This document shows positions 1 through 7,466 of a stretch of 20,778 nt of DNA, piece by piece. The notes beneath the pieces are model-generated. The model searched no databases. It worked only from the letters and a program-made list of their open reading frames with translations, and was not told the DNA's origin. Source of the DNA: an uncultured cyanobacterium. GTDB taxonomy: Bacteria; Cyanobacteriota; Vampirovibrionia; Gastranaerophilales; Gastranaerophilaceae. The DNA lies in the NCBI GenBank assembly GCA_945836835.1, contig CAMAML010000003.1, positions 1-20,778 on the forward strand, given 5' to 3'. The position numbers and the translations under genes are program-made. The stretch's first letter is position 1, and every line of letters starts with the position of its first letter.

Positions 1-32
1 TATTGAATTGTAAAGTATTTTAATTTTAAGTG

Positions 33-61
33 TTGCAATAACAATTTATTTTGTTTATAAT
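33..61 (+). promoter_or_regulatory. Sigma-70 type promoter of the birA-oad-pckA cluster
   Basis: A TTGCAA -35 box (33-38) is separated by exactly 17 bases from a perfect TATAAT -10 box (56-61). Transcription would start near base 68, about 40 bases before the birA start codon. No other comparable promoter is seen ahead of oadG, oadA or oadB, so it probably drives at least those four genes. Confidence 0.7.
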
Positions 62-108
62 ATGTTTCGAATAGGCAAAGTGTGCTTATATAAGAAATGG
101 TTTAAGAT

Positions 109-849
109 ATGCAATACAAAGAGCGACATTTTGAAGAGCTGACATCGACAAACGACTTTGCGATGCAAAATCTTGACGGGTTTGAGAACGGGACGGTTAT
201 CTCGGCAAGCACTCAAACCGACGGGCATGGTCGTTTTGAAAGAAAATGGCTGTCCAAAAACTCTGAAAACCTTTACGCCACAATAGTTTTAAAGCCGACA
301 AAAAAGATGGAAGAACTTTCGTATCTTTCAAATTTGACCCAGTATATGTCGGTCGTTCTGTGTGAAGTGCTTGAAGGTTACGGGCTTGAGCCTCAAATAA
401 AATGGCCCAACGATGTTCTTGTCGGTGGCAAAAAGATTGCGGGGATTTTGGCAAAAACGGCCGTCAACGGCGAAACTTTAAAAGGGTTCGTACTCGGTAT
501 CGGGGTTAATCTGAACCTTACCGCAAAGGACATCGAACAAATCGATCAGGCAGCAACTTCCCTAAACTTGGAAACGGGTGGGGAAATTGATAAAAAAGAA
601 TTTTCAAATCGTCTTTTCTCAAAATTCTTTGATGAGCTGGAAACTTTTGAAACCAAAGGATTTGAGCTTATCAAAAATCGCTACGTCAAAAAATGTTTCT
701 TCATAGGAAACGAAATTGAGATAAAGAATATCAACAACGTACAAAGAGGGGTCGCCCGCAAAATCAACGACGACGGCTCTTTGTTGTTTGAAAATACAAA
801 GGAAGGCAAAAACGAAACAGTTAGAATTGGAGATTTAATGGTATGTTAG
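109..849 (+). CDS. birA: Biotin--[carboxyl-carrier protein] ligase, catalytic domain only
   Basis: This enzyme activates biotin with ATP and transfers it to the carrier lysine of biotin-dependent enzymes in the cytoplasm. Seen in the 246-residue product: the substrate motif STN (residues 13-15), a biotin/adenylate loop GHGRFERKW (39-47) corresponding to GRGRRGRKW of E. coli BirA, and the core KWPNDVLVGGKKIAGIL (98-114) with its catalytic lysine. There is no N-terminal winged helix, so it should be a ligase without repressor function. The loop keeps the arginines at the R118 and R121 equivalents but has His, Phe and Glu at three usually Arg/Gly positions. The Shine-Dalgarno is weak; this start is preferred because the family fold begins right after it. 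The stop overlaps oadG by 7 bases, and the obvious substrate, the biotin domain of OadA, is encoded two genes downstream. Confidence 0.93.
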   Translation: MQYKERHFEELTSTNDFAMQNLDGFENGTVISASTQTDGHGRFERKWLSKNSENLYATIVLKPTKKMEELSYLSNLTQYMSVVLCEVLEGYGLEPQIKWPNDVLVGGKKIAGILAKTAVNGETLKGFVLGIGVNLNLTAKDIEQIDQAATSLNLETGGEIDKKEFSNRLFSKFFDELETFETKGFELIKNRYVKKCFFIGNEIEIKNINNVQRGVARKINDDGSLLFENTKEGKNETVRIGDLMVC

Positions 850-1082
850 ATTTAGAATTGTTAAACACGGGACTTTTAATTACCCTAATCGGTATGGGCG
901 TGGTTTTCAGCTTCTTGATAATTCTCGTATTCGCAATGTCGATTATGTCGAGCGTTGTCAGAAAGTTGAACGAAATCTTTCCGGAACAGGTTGCAAGCCT
1001 TGCACCGGTCCCGGCTAAGAAGTCCTCGTCAAACGACGAAGAAATAGCTATCGCAATAGCTGCAACAAGAGTGTTAAGTTAA
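843..1082 (+). CDS. oadG: Sodium-pumping oxaloacetate decarboxylase gamma-like subunit (OadG family)
   Basis: The product is a 79-residue membrane protein with one N-terminal transmembrane helix (about residues 9-34) containing the family-type LLITLIGMGVVFSFL stretch, followed by a short cytoplasmic tail rich in Pro, Ser and acidic residues. In known sodium-translocating decarboxylases the gamma subunit bridges the biotin carboxyltransferase (alpha) and the membrane pump (beta) and helps assembly. The start overlaps the end of birA by 7 bases and uses a GGAG sequence 10 bases upstream inside birA, suggesting translational coupling. oadA starts 23 bases downstream. The length and the single helix match the family; the tail is too degenerate to confirm a metal site. 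The symbol is by family and position. Confidence 0.82.
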   Translation: MLDLELLNTGLLITLIGMGVVFSFLIILVFAMSIMSSVVRKLNEIFPEQVASLAPVPAKKSSSNDEEIAIAIAATRVLS

Positions 1083-1105
1083 GAGAGAAAATAAAGGAAA
1101 AAACA

Positions 1106-2920
1106 ATGGCAAAAAAACAAATTAAAGTAATGGATACGTCATTTAGAGACGGTTTTCAATCGATTTACGGAGCTAAAGTTTTGGTCGACGATTTTATTCC
1201 GGCTTTACAGGCTGCCGTAGGTGCGGGATTAAGACATTTTGAAACTGCGGGCGGTGCAAGATTTCAGGCTCCGATTTTCTTCTGCAACGAAAATGCGTTT
1301 GAAACCATGGACAAAATTCGTGCGGCGGTAGGACCTGACGTTCAGTTGCAATCTTTGGCAAGAGGGGTTAACGTTGTCGGTTTGAACTCTCAACCTCGTG
1401 ACGTTATCGACCTTCACGCAAAAATGTTTGCAAAACACGGCGTAAACGTTGTAAGAAACTTCGACGCCCTAAACGACGTCAACAACCTGATTGACTCGGC
1501 TAACAGCATTAAAAAATACGGGATGAAGCACGAAGTAACCATCACGATGATGGAGCTTCCGTTCGGTTGCGAAGGTGCTCATGACGTAGCATTTTACGAA
1601 AAAGTTTTGAGGAACATTCTTGATGCGGGCATTCCGTTTGACAGCTTGGCATTTAAAGATGCGTCGGGAACATCAAACCCTAGAAAAGTTTTTGAAACGG
1701 TTAAAATGGCAAGAGAAATCTTAGGGTCTGACGCTCATATTCGTTTCCACTCTCATGAAACGGCAGGAACGGGATTGGCAGCATATTTGGCGGCATTAGA
1801 AGGCGGTGCCGACGGTATCGACCTTGCAATGAAACCTGTTTCGGGCGGTACGGGACAACCTGACATTATCTCCATGTGGCATGCCCTGAAGGGTACGGAT
1901 TTTGATCTCGGTTTGGATATTGCAAAAATCATGGAAACCGAAGAAATATTCAAAGAATGCATGAAAGATTACCCGATTTCACCGATTTCGTTGGCGGTAA
2001 ACCCTATCCTTATTCAAGCTCCGCTACCGGGCGGTGCAACGGCGACAACCGTTAACCAATTAAAAGATATGGGCATGTTGGACAAATTCCCTCAGCTTAT
2101 CGCAAACATGAAAGAAGTCGTAGCTCGTGGCGGGTTCGGAACTTCCGTTACACCAGTTTCACAGTTCTACGCTCAACAATCTTTCCTTAACACGATTTCC
2201 GCAAAACCTTGGGATCAAGTTAACCCGGGGTATGGCAAAATGTTGCTGGGATACTTCGGTAAAACGCCTTGCGAACCTGATCCTGAGTTGGTTAAATGGG
2301 CGTCCGAAAAACTCGGGCTTGAACCTACAACGGAAAAAGTTGTCGATTTGAACGAAAAAGACCCTGAAAAAGGATTGAAAGCTGCAGAGGAAAGATTGAA
2401 AGCGGCAGGTTTGCCTGTAACCGACGAAAACTTGTTCATCGCAGCAGCTTGCAAAGACGCAAAACAAGATAAAGGTATCGACTTCTTGTTGGGTAAAGGC
2501 GTTGTATCGGTTGACAAATCGGCTAACGCTCCAAAAGCCCAAGCAAAAACTTCAAACGCAGATGCGTTCACCGTAAAAGTTAACGGCAAAAACTATGCGG
2601 TTAAATTTGAAGGCGGAAAAGCGGTCGTTAACGGAAAAACTTACGACGTTGACGTTAAAGAAGGAATTGAAGAAAAATCTTCTTCATCATCTTCTAAAAA
2701 CTGCGACGGTACAGACGTTACTGCTCCGATGCCTGCAAATGTTTTGAAAGTTTTGGTGTCCGAAGGGGACGAAGTTACGACCGAAGATACCCTCTTCGTC
2801 ATCGAAGCAATGAAGATGGAAACCGAAGTTAAATCCCCTGTAAACGGTACCGTTCAATCGGTTAACGTTTCGACGGGCGACAAGGTTGAAACTGCACAAG
2901 TTATGGCTTGCGTAGGTTAG
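1106..2920 (+). CDS. oadA: Oxaloacetate decarboxylase alpha / pyruvate carboxylase B-type subunit with biotin carrier domain
   Basis: The carboxyltransferase moves CO2 between oxaloacetate and biotin on its own C-terminal carrier domain. Seen in 604 residues: a TIM-barrel N-half with DTSFRD (10-15), FDALND (119-124), the metal-site lysine in FKD (183-185), the metal-binding HSH (215-217) and TGQP (249-252), whose Thr aligns with the catalytic Thr of TSQP. A helical PYC_OADA part follows (PGGATATTVNQL, GYFGKTP). After a Ser-rich linker near 510-518 comes a biotinyl domain with EAMKME and target lysine 570. Several motifs are off-consensus: RDGFQS instead of RDAHQS, KDASG instead of KDMAG, FETAGGARF instead of the usual WGGATF. 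It is therefore a divergent member. An AAGGA ribosome site precedes the ATG. Oxaloacetate decarboxylase is favoured over pyruvate carboxylase because OadG and OadB flank it and no biotin carboxylase is present. Confidence 0.88.
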   Translation: MAKKQIKVMDTSFRDGFQSIYGAKVLVDDFIPALQAAVGAGLRHFETAGGARFQAPIFFCNENAFETMDKIRAAVGPDVQLQSLARGVNVVGLNSQPRDVIDLHAKMFAKHGVNVVRNFDALNDVNNLIDSANSIKKYGMKHEVTITMMELPFGCEGAHDVAFYEKVLRNILDAGIPFDSLAFKDASGTSNPRKVFETVKMAREILGSDAHIRFHSHETAGTGLAAYLAALEGGADGIDLAMKPVSGGTGQPDIISMWHALKGTDFDLGLDIAKIMETEEIFKECMKDYPISPISLAVNPILIQAPLPGGATATTVNQLKDMGMLDKFPQLIANMKEVVARGGFGTSVTPVSQFYAQQSFLNTISAKPWDQVNPGYGKMLLGYFGKTPCEPDPELVKWASEKLGLEPTTEKVVDLNEKDPEKGLKAAEERLKAAGLPVTDENLFIAAACKDAKQDKGIDFLLGKGVVSVDKSANAPKAQAKTSNADAFTVKVNGKNYAVKFEGGKAVVNGKTYDVDVKEGIEEKSSSSSSKNCDGTDVTAPMPANVLKVLVSEGDEVTTEDTLFVIEAMKMETEVKSPVNGTVQSVNVSTGDKVETAQVMACVG

Positions 2921-2932
2921 GAGGGTTAGAAG

Positions 2933-4108
2933 ATGCAATTAACGGAAGGTTTATTAAATCTTTGGAACTCGACGGGTATAATGAACTTTATTAAAGCCGC
3001 CGATCCTAACATCACAAGCGGGTTTGAACAATTTTTACATCAATTCGGTTCACCGATTATGATTGTAATCTGCTTGTTCTTGCTCTGGCTCGGTATCAAA
3101 AAACAGTTTGAACCGTTGCTTTTAGTCCCAATCGCATTCGGCGGGTTGTTGTCAAACATTCCTGTCTGCGACATCGCAGGACCACACGGATTTTTGGGAA
3201 TTGTTTACGAAATGGGTATCCATAAAGGACTTTTCCCGTTGATAATCTTTATGGGAGTAGGTGCGATGACGGACTTCGGACCGCTTATCGCAAACCCTAA
3301 AACCTTACTTTTGGGCGGTGCCGCTCAATTCGGGATTTTCGGTGCGTTGTTGATGGCGTTGACAATGTTCGGGTTCAGCTTGCCGCAAGCTGCATCTATC
3401 GGTATCATCGGCGGTGCGGACGGTCCTACCTCGATATTCGTAACCAGCCAGCTTGCTCCTGAATTGTTAGGTGCTATTGCGGTTGCGGCATACTCTTATA
3501 TGGCACTCGTTCCGGTTATTCAACCGCCTATTATGAAGTTGTTGACGACGGAAAAAGAACGCAAAATCCAAATGAAACAACTAAGAGCCGTTTCAAAGAG
3601 AGAAAAAATCGTATTCCCTCTTATGGTTCTTGTATTGTGTGCAATATTCCTACCTGACGCATGCCCGCTTATCGGTGCGTTGACGTTCGGGAACTTGTGT
3701 AAAGAATGCGGTGTAACCGACAGATTGTCAGACACTATGCAAAATGCACTAATCAATATCGTAACGATTTTCTTAGGTTTGTCGGTCGGTTCAAAACTTT
3801 CCGCAGACCAGTTCTTGACGGTACAGACCCTGTTCATTCTTTTGCTCGGTATCATAGCCTTCTCGCTTGCAACGGCTGCGGGACTTTTGATGGCAAAATT
3901 TATGAACCTGTTCCTCAAAGAAAAAATCAACCCGCTTATCGGTTCGGCAGGTGTTTCTGCTGTACCTATGGCGGCACGTGTTGCTAACAAGGTAGGTTTG
4001 GAGTGTAACCCTCAAAACTTCCTGTTAATGCACGCAATGGGTCCGAACGTTGCAGGTGTAATCGGTTCGGCGGTAGCTGCAGGTATATTGCTTTCTATGT
4101 GCAAATAG
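2933..4108 (+). CDS. oadB: Sodium ion-translocating decarboxylase beta subunit
   Basis: This integral membrane subunit decarboxylates carboxybiotin and exports sodium ions. The 391-residue product is hydrophobic throughout, with about nine membrane segments. It carries the family signature GGADGPTSIFVTSQLAP (160-176), including the sodium-site aspartate D163, and the following PVIQPPIMKLLTT element with a cytoplasmic KERK turn. The C-terminal half has the expected AGVSAVPMAARVANKVG and HAMGPNVAGVIGSAVAAG repeats. The start is fixed by a GGAGGG sequence 7 bases upstream, in the 12-base gap after oadA. Length and motifs are typical of the family. With OadG and OadA this completes an alpha-beta-gamma pump that would turn cytoplasmic oxaloacetate into pyruvate and CO2 while building a sodium gradient. 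Confidence 0.95.
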   Translation: MQLTEGLLNLWNSTGIMNFIKAADPNITSGFEQFLHQFGSPIMIVICLFLLWLGIKKQFEPLLLVPIAFGGLLSNIPVCDIAGPHGFLGIVYEMGIHKGLFPLIIFMGVGAMTDFGPLIANPKTLLLGGAAQFGIFGALLMALTMFGFSLPQAASIGIIGGADGPTSIFVTSQLAPELLGAIAVAAYSYMALVPVIQPPIMKLLTTEKERKIQMKQLRAVSKREKIVFPLMVLVLCAIFLPDACPLIGALTFGNLCKECGVTDRLSDTMQNALINIVTIFLGLSVGSKLSADQFLTVQTLFILLLGIIAFSLATAAGLLMAKFMNLFLKEKINPLIGSAGVSAVPMAARVANKVGLECNPQNFLLMHAMGPNVAGVIGSAVAAGILLSMCK

Positions 4109-4120
4109 TTGTAGTATAAT
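4092..4120 (+). promoter_or_regulatory. Possible internal promoter for pckA
   Basis: A perfect TATAAT (4115-4120) lies 51 bases before the pckA start, with a second overlapping TATAAT at 4120-4125. The best -35 at 17-base spacing, TTTCTA (4092-4097), is poor and lies in the end of oadB. It may let pckA be transcribed separately from the decarboxylase genes. Confidence 0.35.
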
Positions 4121-4170
4121 ATAATTAAAGACATTTAAAAACAAAAGCTCAATAAAAAAAGGAGAAAAAA

Positions 4171-5832
4171 ATGAGTACTATTGAATTTTTTACAAACGCA
4201 GAGGAATTGAAAAAATTAACTTCCGCTGCTCGTGCAACGATTACTGCTCCGTTTTTCGGCAATAACGTTGAACACGTATCTTCCGTTTCGGAAGCTTACA
4301 AATTAGCTAAAGACAGCTCGGGAACAATCGAATTAACAGGCATGCCTGTTTTTGAACCTGAAAAAATCGGTTTGCCGCAAGGTGCTAACCAATTATTGTT
4401 CAACGACGGCACGGTTGTAGGTCGTTGTGCCGCTGCAAGAAAAATCGTCGGCGAACCTAACACCGATCTTGCAAAATTGTTGCCCGTAATTCGTGAAGCT
4501 GTTTACAACACAAGAAACAGACTTATGTACAGAACGGAAGCAGTCGTAGGGTTAGACAACGACTTTATGATTAAAGCACATTTGCTTATTCCTGAAGGTT
4601 TTGAAAACATTATGTATTCTTGGATGTTGAACTTCCAATACATCAACGAAGAATACGCAAAAATGTACGAATCTTCAAGAGATATTCCTGAAGGCGACAT
4701 CTTCGTATTCTCAGACCCTGACTGGTCACACCCTGACTTCCCGTACGGCTTGACATTCTTCGATCCTGAACACAACTGTGCGGCTATTTTGGGTATGAGA
4801 TACTTCGGAGAACACAAGAAAGGTACTTTGACCCTTGCTTGGGGTTGTGCCGCAAGAAACGGTTACGCATCTTGCCACGGCGGTATGAAAAGATACAACC
4901 TCGAAGGCGGAAAGTCTTTCCAAGCAGCAGTATTCGGGCTTTCAGGTTCGGGTAAATCCACAATCACCCACGCAAAACACAACAACAAATACAACATCAC
5001 CGTATTGCACGATGACGCATTTGTTATCAACGTATCAGACAAGTATACAATCGCACTTGAACCTGCATACTTCGACAAAACAGCTGATTACCCTATCGGT
5101 TGCGAAGACAACAAATACATTTTGACCCAACAAAACAACGGTGCAATCCAAGCCGCTGACGGTAAAGTTTACTCTATTACCCAAGACATCAGAAACGGTA
5201 ACGGGCGTGCGGTTAAATCAAAATTGTGGTCACCAAACAGAGTTGACAGAATTAACGAACCTATCGACGCTATTTTCTGGTTGATGAAAGACCCTACTAT
5301 TCCGCCTGTATTGAAGTTGTCGGGTGCATCTTTGGGTTCGGCTATGGGTGCAACTTTGGCTACAAAACGTTCAACCGCTGAAAGATTGGTTGCAGGCGTA
5401 GACCCTAACGCATTGGTAGTAGAACCTTACGCTAACCCGTTCAGAGTTTACCCTCTGTCAGTTGACTACACAAGATTTAAACAGTTAATCGAAGACGGCG
5501 TTGACTGCTACATCTTGAACACAGGTGAATTTATGGGTACAAAAGTTCAACCGAAACACACACTCGGTATTTTGGAATCAATTGTTGAAGGCACTGCTAA
5601 ATTCCACAAATGGGAAAACTTCTCCGATATCGAAATTATGGATATCGAAGGATTTGATGCATCTTTCAGCAACAAAGAATACGCAGAACAGTTTGCAAAA
5701 CGTATGCAAGACAGAATTAACTTTGTTAAATCAAGAGAAACAGAAAAAGCGGGTATCGACAAATTGCCTGCTGACGCTCTTGAAGCATTGGAAAACGTCG
5801 TTGCACAAACAAAGCAAACCGCTAACGTGTAA
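4171..5832 (+). CDS. pckA: Divergent ATP-type phosphoenolpyruvate carboxykinase
   Basis: PEP carboxykinase interconverts oxaloacetate plus ATP with PEP, CO2 and ADP. The 553-residue product (E. coli enzyme 540) shows GEHKKG (213-218), corresponding to GEMKKG with its metal/substrate lysines; a histidine in SCHGG (about 236) at the usual MHCSAN site; the P-loop GLSGSGKST (256-264); an Asp pair LHDDAF (279-284) at the LIGDDEH position; and a C-terminal LNTGEFMG like LVNTGW.G. The P-loop is SGSGKS rather than the usual SGTGKT, and the GDDEHGW and FGVLPP motifs are altered, so this is a side branch of the family. The start has a clean AAGGAG site. It lies 62 bases after oadB and ends at a strong terminator. 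In context it links PEP to the decarboxylase substrate; in fermenters the PEP-to-oxaloacetate direction with ATP gain is plausible. Confidence 0.85.
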   Translation: MSTIEFFTNAEELKKLTSAARATITAPFFGNNVEHVSSVSEAYKLAKDSSGTIELTGMPVFEPEKIGLPQGANQLLFNDGTVVGRCAAARKIVGEPNTDLAKLLPVIREAVYNTRNRLMYRTEAVVGLDNDFMIKAHLLIPEGFENIMYSWMLNFQYINEEYAKMYESSRDIPEGDIFVFSDPDWSHPDFPYGLTFFDPEHNCAAILGMRYFGEHKKGTLTLAWGCAARNGYASCHGGMKRYNLEGGKSFQAAVFGLSGSGKSTITHAKHNNKYNITVLHDDAFVINVSDKYTIALEPAYFDKTADYPIGCEDNKYILTQQNNGAIQAADGKVYSITQDIRNGNGRAVKSKLWSPNRVDRINEPIDAIFWLMKDPTIPPVLKLSGASLGSAMGATLATKRSTAERLVAGVDPNALVVEPYANPFRVYPLSVDYTRFKQLIEDGVDCYILNTGEFMGTKVQPKHTLGILESIVEGTAKFHKWENFSDIEIMDIEGFDASFSNKEYAEQFAKRMQDRINFVKSRETEKAGIDKLPADALEALENVVAQTKQTANV

Positions 5833-5851
5833 GACTTGGCAAATACACAGA

Positions 5852-5890
5852 AAAAGCGGGTGTTCAAAATATGAACACCCGCTTTTGTAT
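5852..5890 (+). terminator. Bidirectional intrinsic terminator between pckA and the pilin gene
   Basis: A perfect 15-base-pair stem (5852-5866 with 5872-5886) closes a 5-base loop. It is A-rich on the left and T-rich on the right, so it can end transcription of pckA on the plus strand and of the convergent pilin gene on the minus strand. Confidence 0.85.
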
Positions 5891-5901
5891 TTCATTCATA
5901 A

Positions 5902-6654
5902 TCAATAATCCATTTTCCAAGCATTTTTCATTATCCGAGCAGCGCAAGATTGTCCATAAGGATTGTCATCCGTGCAGTTATTATTGTTAACCGGGGGTAA
6001 GATTTTATTTCCGGTAAAATTCCAAAATGTAAATATGTCACGCCCTTCTCGATTCGGTTTTTTACTTCCGTTTACGTCAACAACGATCCAACCGCCATTA
6101 TCAGCAGCTCCCGATGCAACATAAGAAACAGTCATTCCATCTTTTGTAGTAAAAAGGTAAAAGAAATTGTCCTCCGCACCACTGCCGTCATAATTTTTGT
6201 TATATTTATATGATGTACATTGCCCCGTATTAAACCCTGTTCCTGTTGGATTTTCGCATTTTTTTATTCCATCTAACTGCTTAATAATAGAGTTGAACGC
6301 TCTGTCAACACGATCTTGCGTATTACTGTTTCCGGTTACTCCAATTGATGAATAGTAGCATTTCATATCAAACTCACACCCTTCATCGAGTGCGGCTTGT
6401 TTTAGAGCCTGCGAAAATGTTGAATAAAATTTTTTTAACCGTTCAACATTTTGCGCATTTTGGTAATTAGTGATTAGCGTCGGCAAGGTCACCGCCGCCA
6501 CCACGCCAATTATGCCAAGTGTGATAAGAACTTCGGCAAGAGTGAAAGCCCTTTTTACGAGGCGTGGAGAACCTTGTGTCCCTTCGTCTCCGTACAAGAG
6601 TGGACTATGTCCACCTTCAGCTAATGTAAAAGCTGATTTTTCTTTTTGAGTCAT
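5902..6654 (-). CDS. Type IV pilin / type II secretion pseudopilin-like protein with N-terminal insertion
   Basis: The 250-residue product has a prepilin peptidase substrate N-terminus: basic VKR, then A|FTLAE (36-41) with Glu at +5 and a hydrophobic helix to about residue 60. A globular C-domain follows, with paired cysteines, GGWIVVDVNGSKKPN and a closing CAARIMKNAWKMDY. It should be processed at the membrane and built into a pilus or secretion pseudopilus. An oddity is a second copy of AFTLAE at residues 8-13, separated from the true one by a 22-residue hydrophilic insert. The start is secure because a perfect AGGAGG lies just upstream of ATG 6654, so both copies are translated. The leader is then 36 residues instead of about 8. 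No pilus assembly genes are nearby, as is common for scattered pilins in this type of genome. Confidence 0.85.
   Translation of the reverse strand: MTQKEKSAFTLAEGGHSPLLYGDEGTQGSPRLVKRAFTLAEVLITLGIIGVVAAVTLPTLITNYQNAQNVERLKKFYSTFSQALKQAALDEGCEFDMKCYYSSIGVTGNSNTQDRVDRAFNSIIKQLDGIKKCENPTGTGFNTGQCTSYKYNKNYDGSGAEDNFFYLFTTKDGMTVSYVASGAADNGGWIVVDVNGSKKPNREGRDIFTFWNFTGNKILPPVNNNNCTDDNPYGQSCAARIMKNAWKMDY
6532..6633 (-). repeat. In-frame insertion bounded by duplicated AFTLAE codons, with a palindrome
   Basis: Two 18-base segments encoding AFTLAE (6616-6633 and 6532-6549) lie exactly 84 bases (28 codons) apart. They differ at several synonymous positions, so this is not a fresh tandem copy. The 66 bases between them encode 22 hydrophilic residues and begin with a perfect palindrome, GTGGAC-TAT-GTCCAC (6600-6614). 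Confidence 0.6.
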
Positions 6655-6728
6655 TTAAACCTCCTTTAATCATATAATTACATCTTTCTTGCATACTTTC
6701 CTCAAATATTCGTTAATTTACACTTATT

Positions 6729-6757
6729 ATTATGCATTATATTACGATTTTTGTCAA
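6729..6757 (-). promoter_or_regulatory. Promoter of the pilin gene
   Basis: On the minus strand TTGACA (6757-6752) is followed after 17 bases by CATAAT (6734-6729). The expected start of transcription is near 6722, giving a leader of about 68 bases before the pilin ATG. Confidence 0.7.
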
Positions 6758-6822
6758 TATTTATGCAAAATAAAAGGTTTACATTTCGTTATAAACAAGT
6801 AGATTTAATAAAGGAGGTTGTA

Positions 6823-7137
6823 ATGGAAAATACAAAACAATACTTAGGGGCAAGGATACAAGAGCTGAGAAAGACAAAATCACTTAAACAAGCAGAGCTT
6901 GCGGAGATTTTGAACATAGACGCCAAGCACATCAGCAAAATCGAGTGTGGCAGGTGCTTTCCTTCGTTTGAACTTCTCGACAAAATCGCCTCCGTACTTG
7001 ACGTTGAACCCGCCGAACTCCTCCAAACCTCTCACCTAAAAGCAAAAGCTCAACTCATTGAAGAAATTAACCTAATTCTCCAAAACTCATCAGAAGATAA
7101 AATCCGAAAATTCTATATCGTCCTAAAAAATCTTTAA
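6823..7137 (+). CDS. XRE-family helix-turn-helix regulator
   Basis: The 104-residue protein has an N-terminal Cro/C1-type helix-turn-helix (residues about 8-63): LGARIQELRKTKSLKQAELAEI, then DAKHISKIECGRCFPSFELLDKIASVLDVEPAEL. A short helical tail rich in Lys, Asn and Glu follows. The start at 6823 is chosen because AAGGAGG lies 5 bases upstream. A longer reading from a TTG at 6751 would overlap the pilin promoter. The gene is divergent from the pilin gene across 168 bases and ends 2 bases before a second XRE gene on the other strand. Its target is unknown; autoregulation, or regulation of the divergent pilin gene, is the simplest guess. Confidence 0.85.
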   Translation: MENTKQYLGARIQELRKTKSLKQAELAEILNIDAKHISKIECGRCFPSFELLDKIASVLDVEPAELLQTSHLKAKAQLIEEINLILQNSSEDKIRKFYIVLKNL

Positions 7138-7139
7138 CC

Positions 7140-7367
7140 CTAATCCTCAAACAAAAACAACTTGTACATATCAACATTCAAAGCGTTTGCAACCTTAAAC
7201 ACGGTCTGAACCGACGGCGACTGTTCGCCCCGCTCAAGTATCCCCATTGTTGAACGTGCAATTTCCGCCATATCCGCAAGAGCTTCCTGAGATAACCCCC
7301 GCTTTACCCGCTCCAAACGGATATTCATACCTACTTTTTTATCGATTTCATTTATTTTGATAGTCAT
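7140..7367 (-). CDS. Small XRE-family helix-turn-helix regulator
   Basis: The 75-residue product is essentially one Cro/C1 helix-turn-helix domain: MNIRLERVKRGLSQEALADM and ARSTMGILERGEQSPSVQTVFKVANALNVDMYKL. It has no effector or dimerisation domain. The start at 7367 is preferred to an upstream TTG (7415), which would add a hydrophobic run outside the domain. No good Shine-Dalgarno precedes it, and a TATAAT sits only 7 bases upstream of the ATG, so the message might be leaderless; the internal ATG at 7328 is an alternative. The gene is convergent with the other XRE gene (2-base gap) and its 5' end faces the tandem small-RNA modules starting 65 bases away. Confidence 0.8.
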   Translation of the reverse strand: MTIKINEIDKKVGMNIRLERVKRGLSQEALADMAEIARSTMGILERGEQSPSVQTVFKVANALNVDMYKLFLFED

Positions 7368-7431
7368 AACATATATTATAATGCACAACTTTATAAAAGG
7401 TATATAATATAACAAAAGTTTACAGTAAGGC

Positions 7432-7460
7432 TTGAAAAATTGTTTAACATAGGTTATAAT
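7432..7460 (+). promoter_or_regulatory. Promoter of antisense RNA 1
   Basis: TTGAAA (7432-7437), 17 bases, then a perfect TATAAT (7455-7460). The same boxes and spacing recur in copy 2. The expected start is near 7467. Confidence 0.8.
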
Positions 7461-7466
7461 AAAGCC

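Noticed and set aside
2159..2589. Long minus-strand open frames within oadA, and similar shadows inside the RND and 541-residue genes
   Set aside because: They lie wholly within well-supported genes, lack ribosome sites and show no recognisable protein features.
6751..6822. Longer form of the plus-strand XRE protein from a TTG at 6751
   Set aside because: The TTG lies in the pilin promoter, while ATG 6823 has a perfect AAGGAGG at the right spacing and begins at the domain edge.
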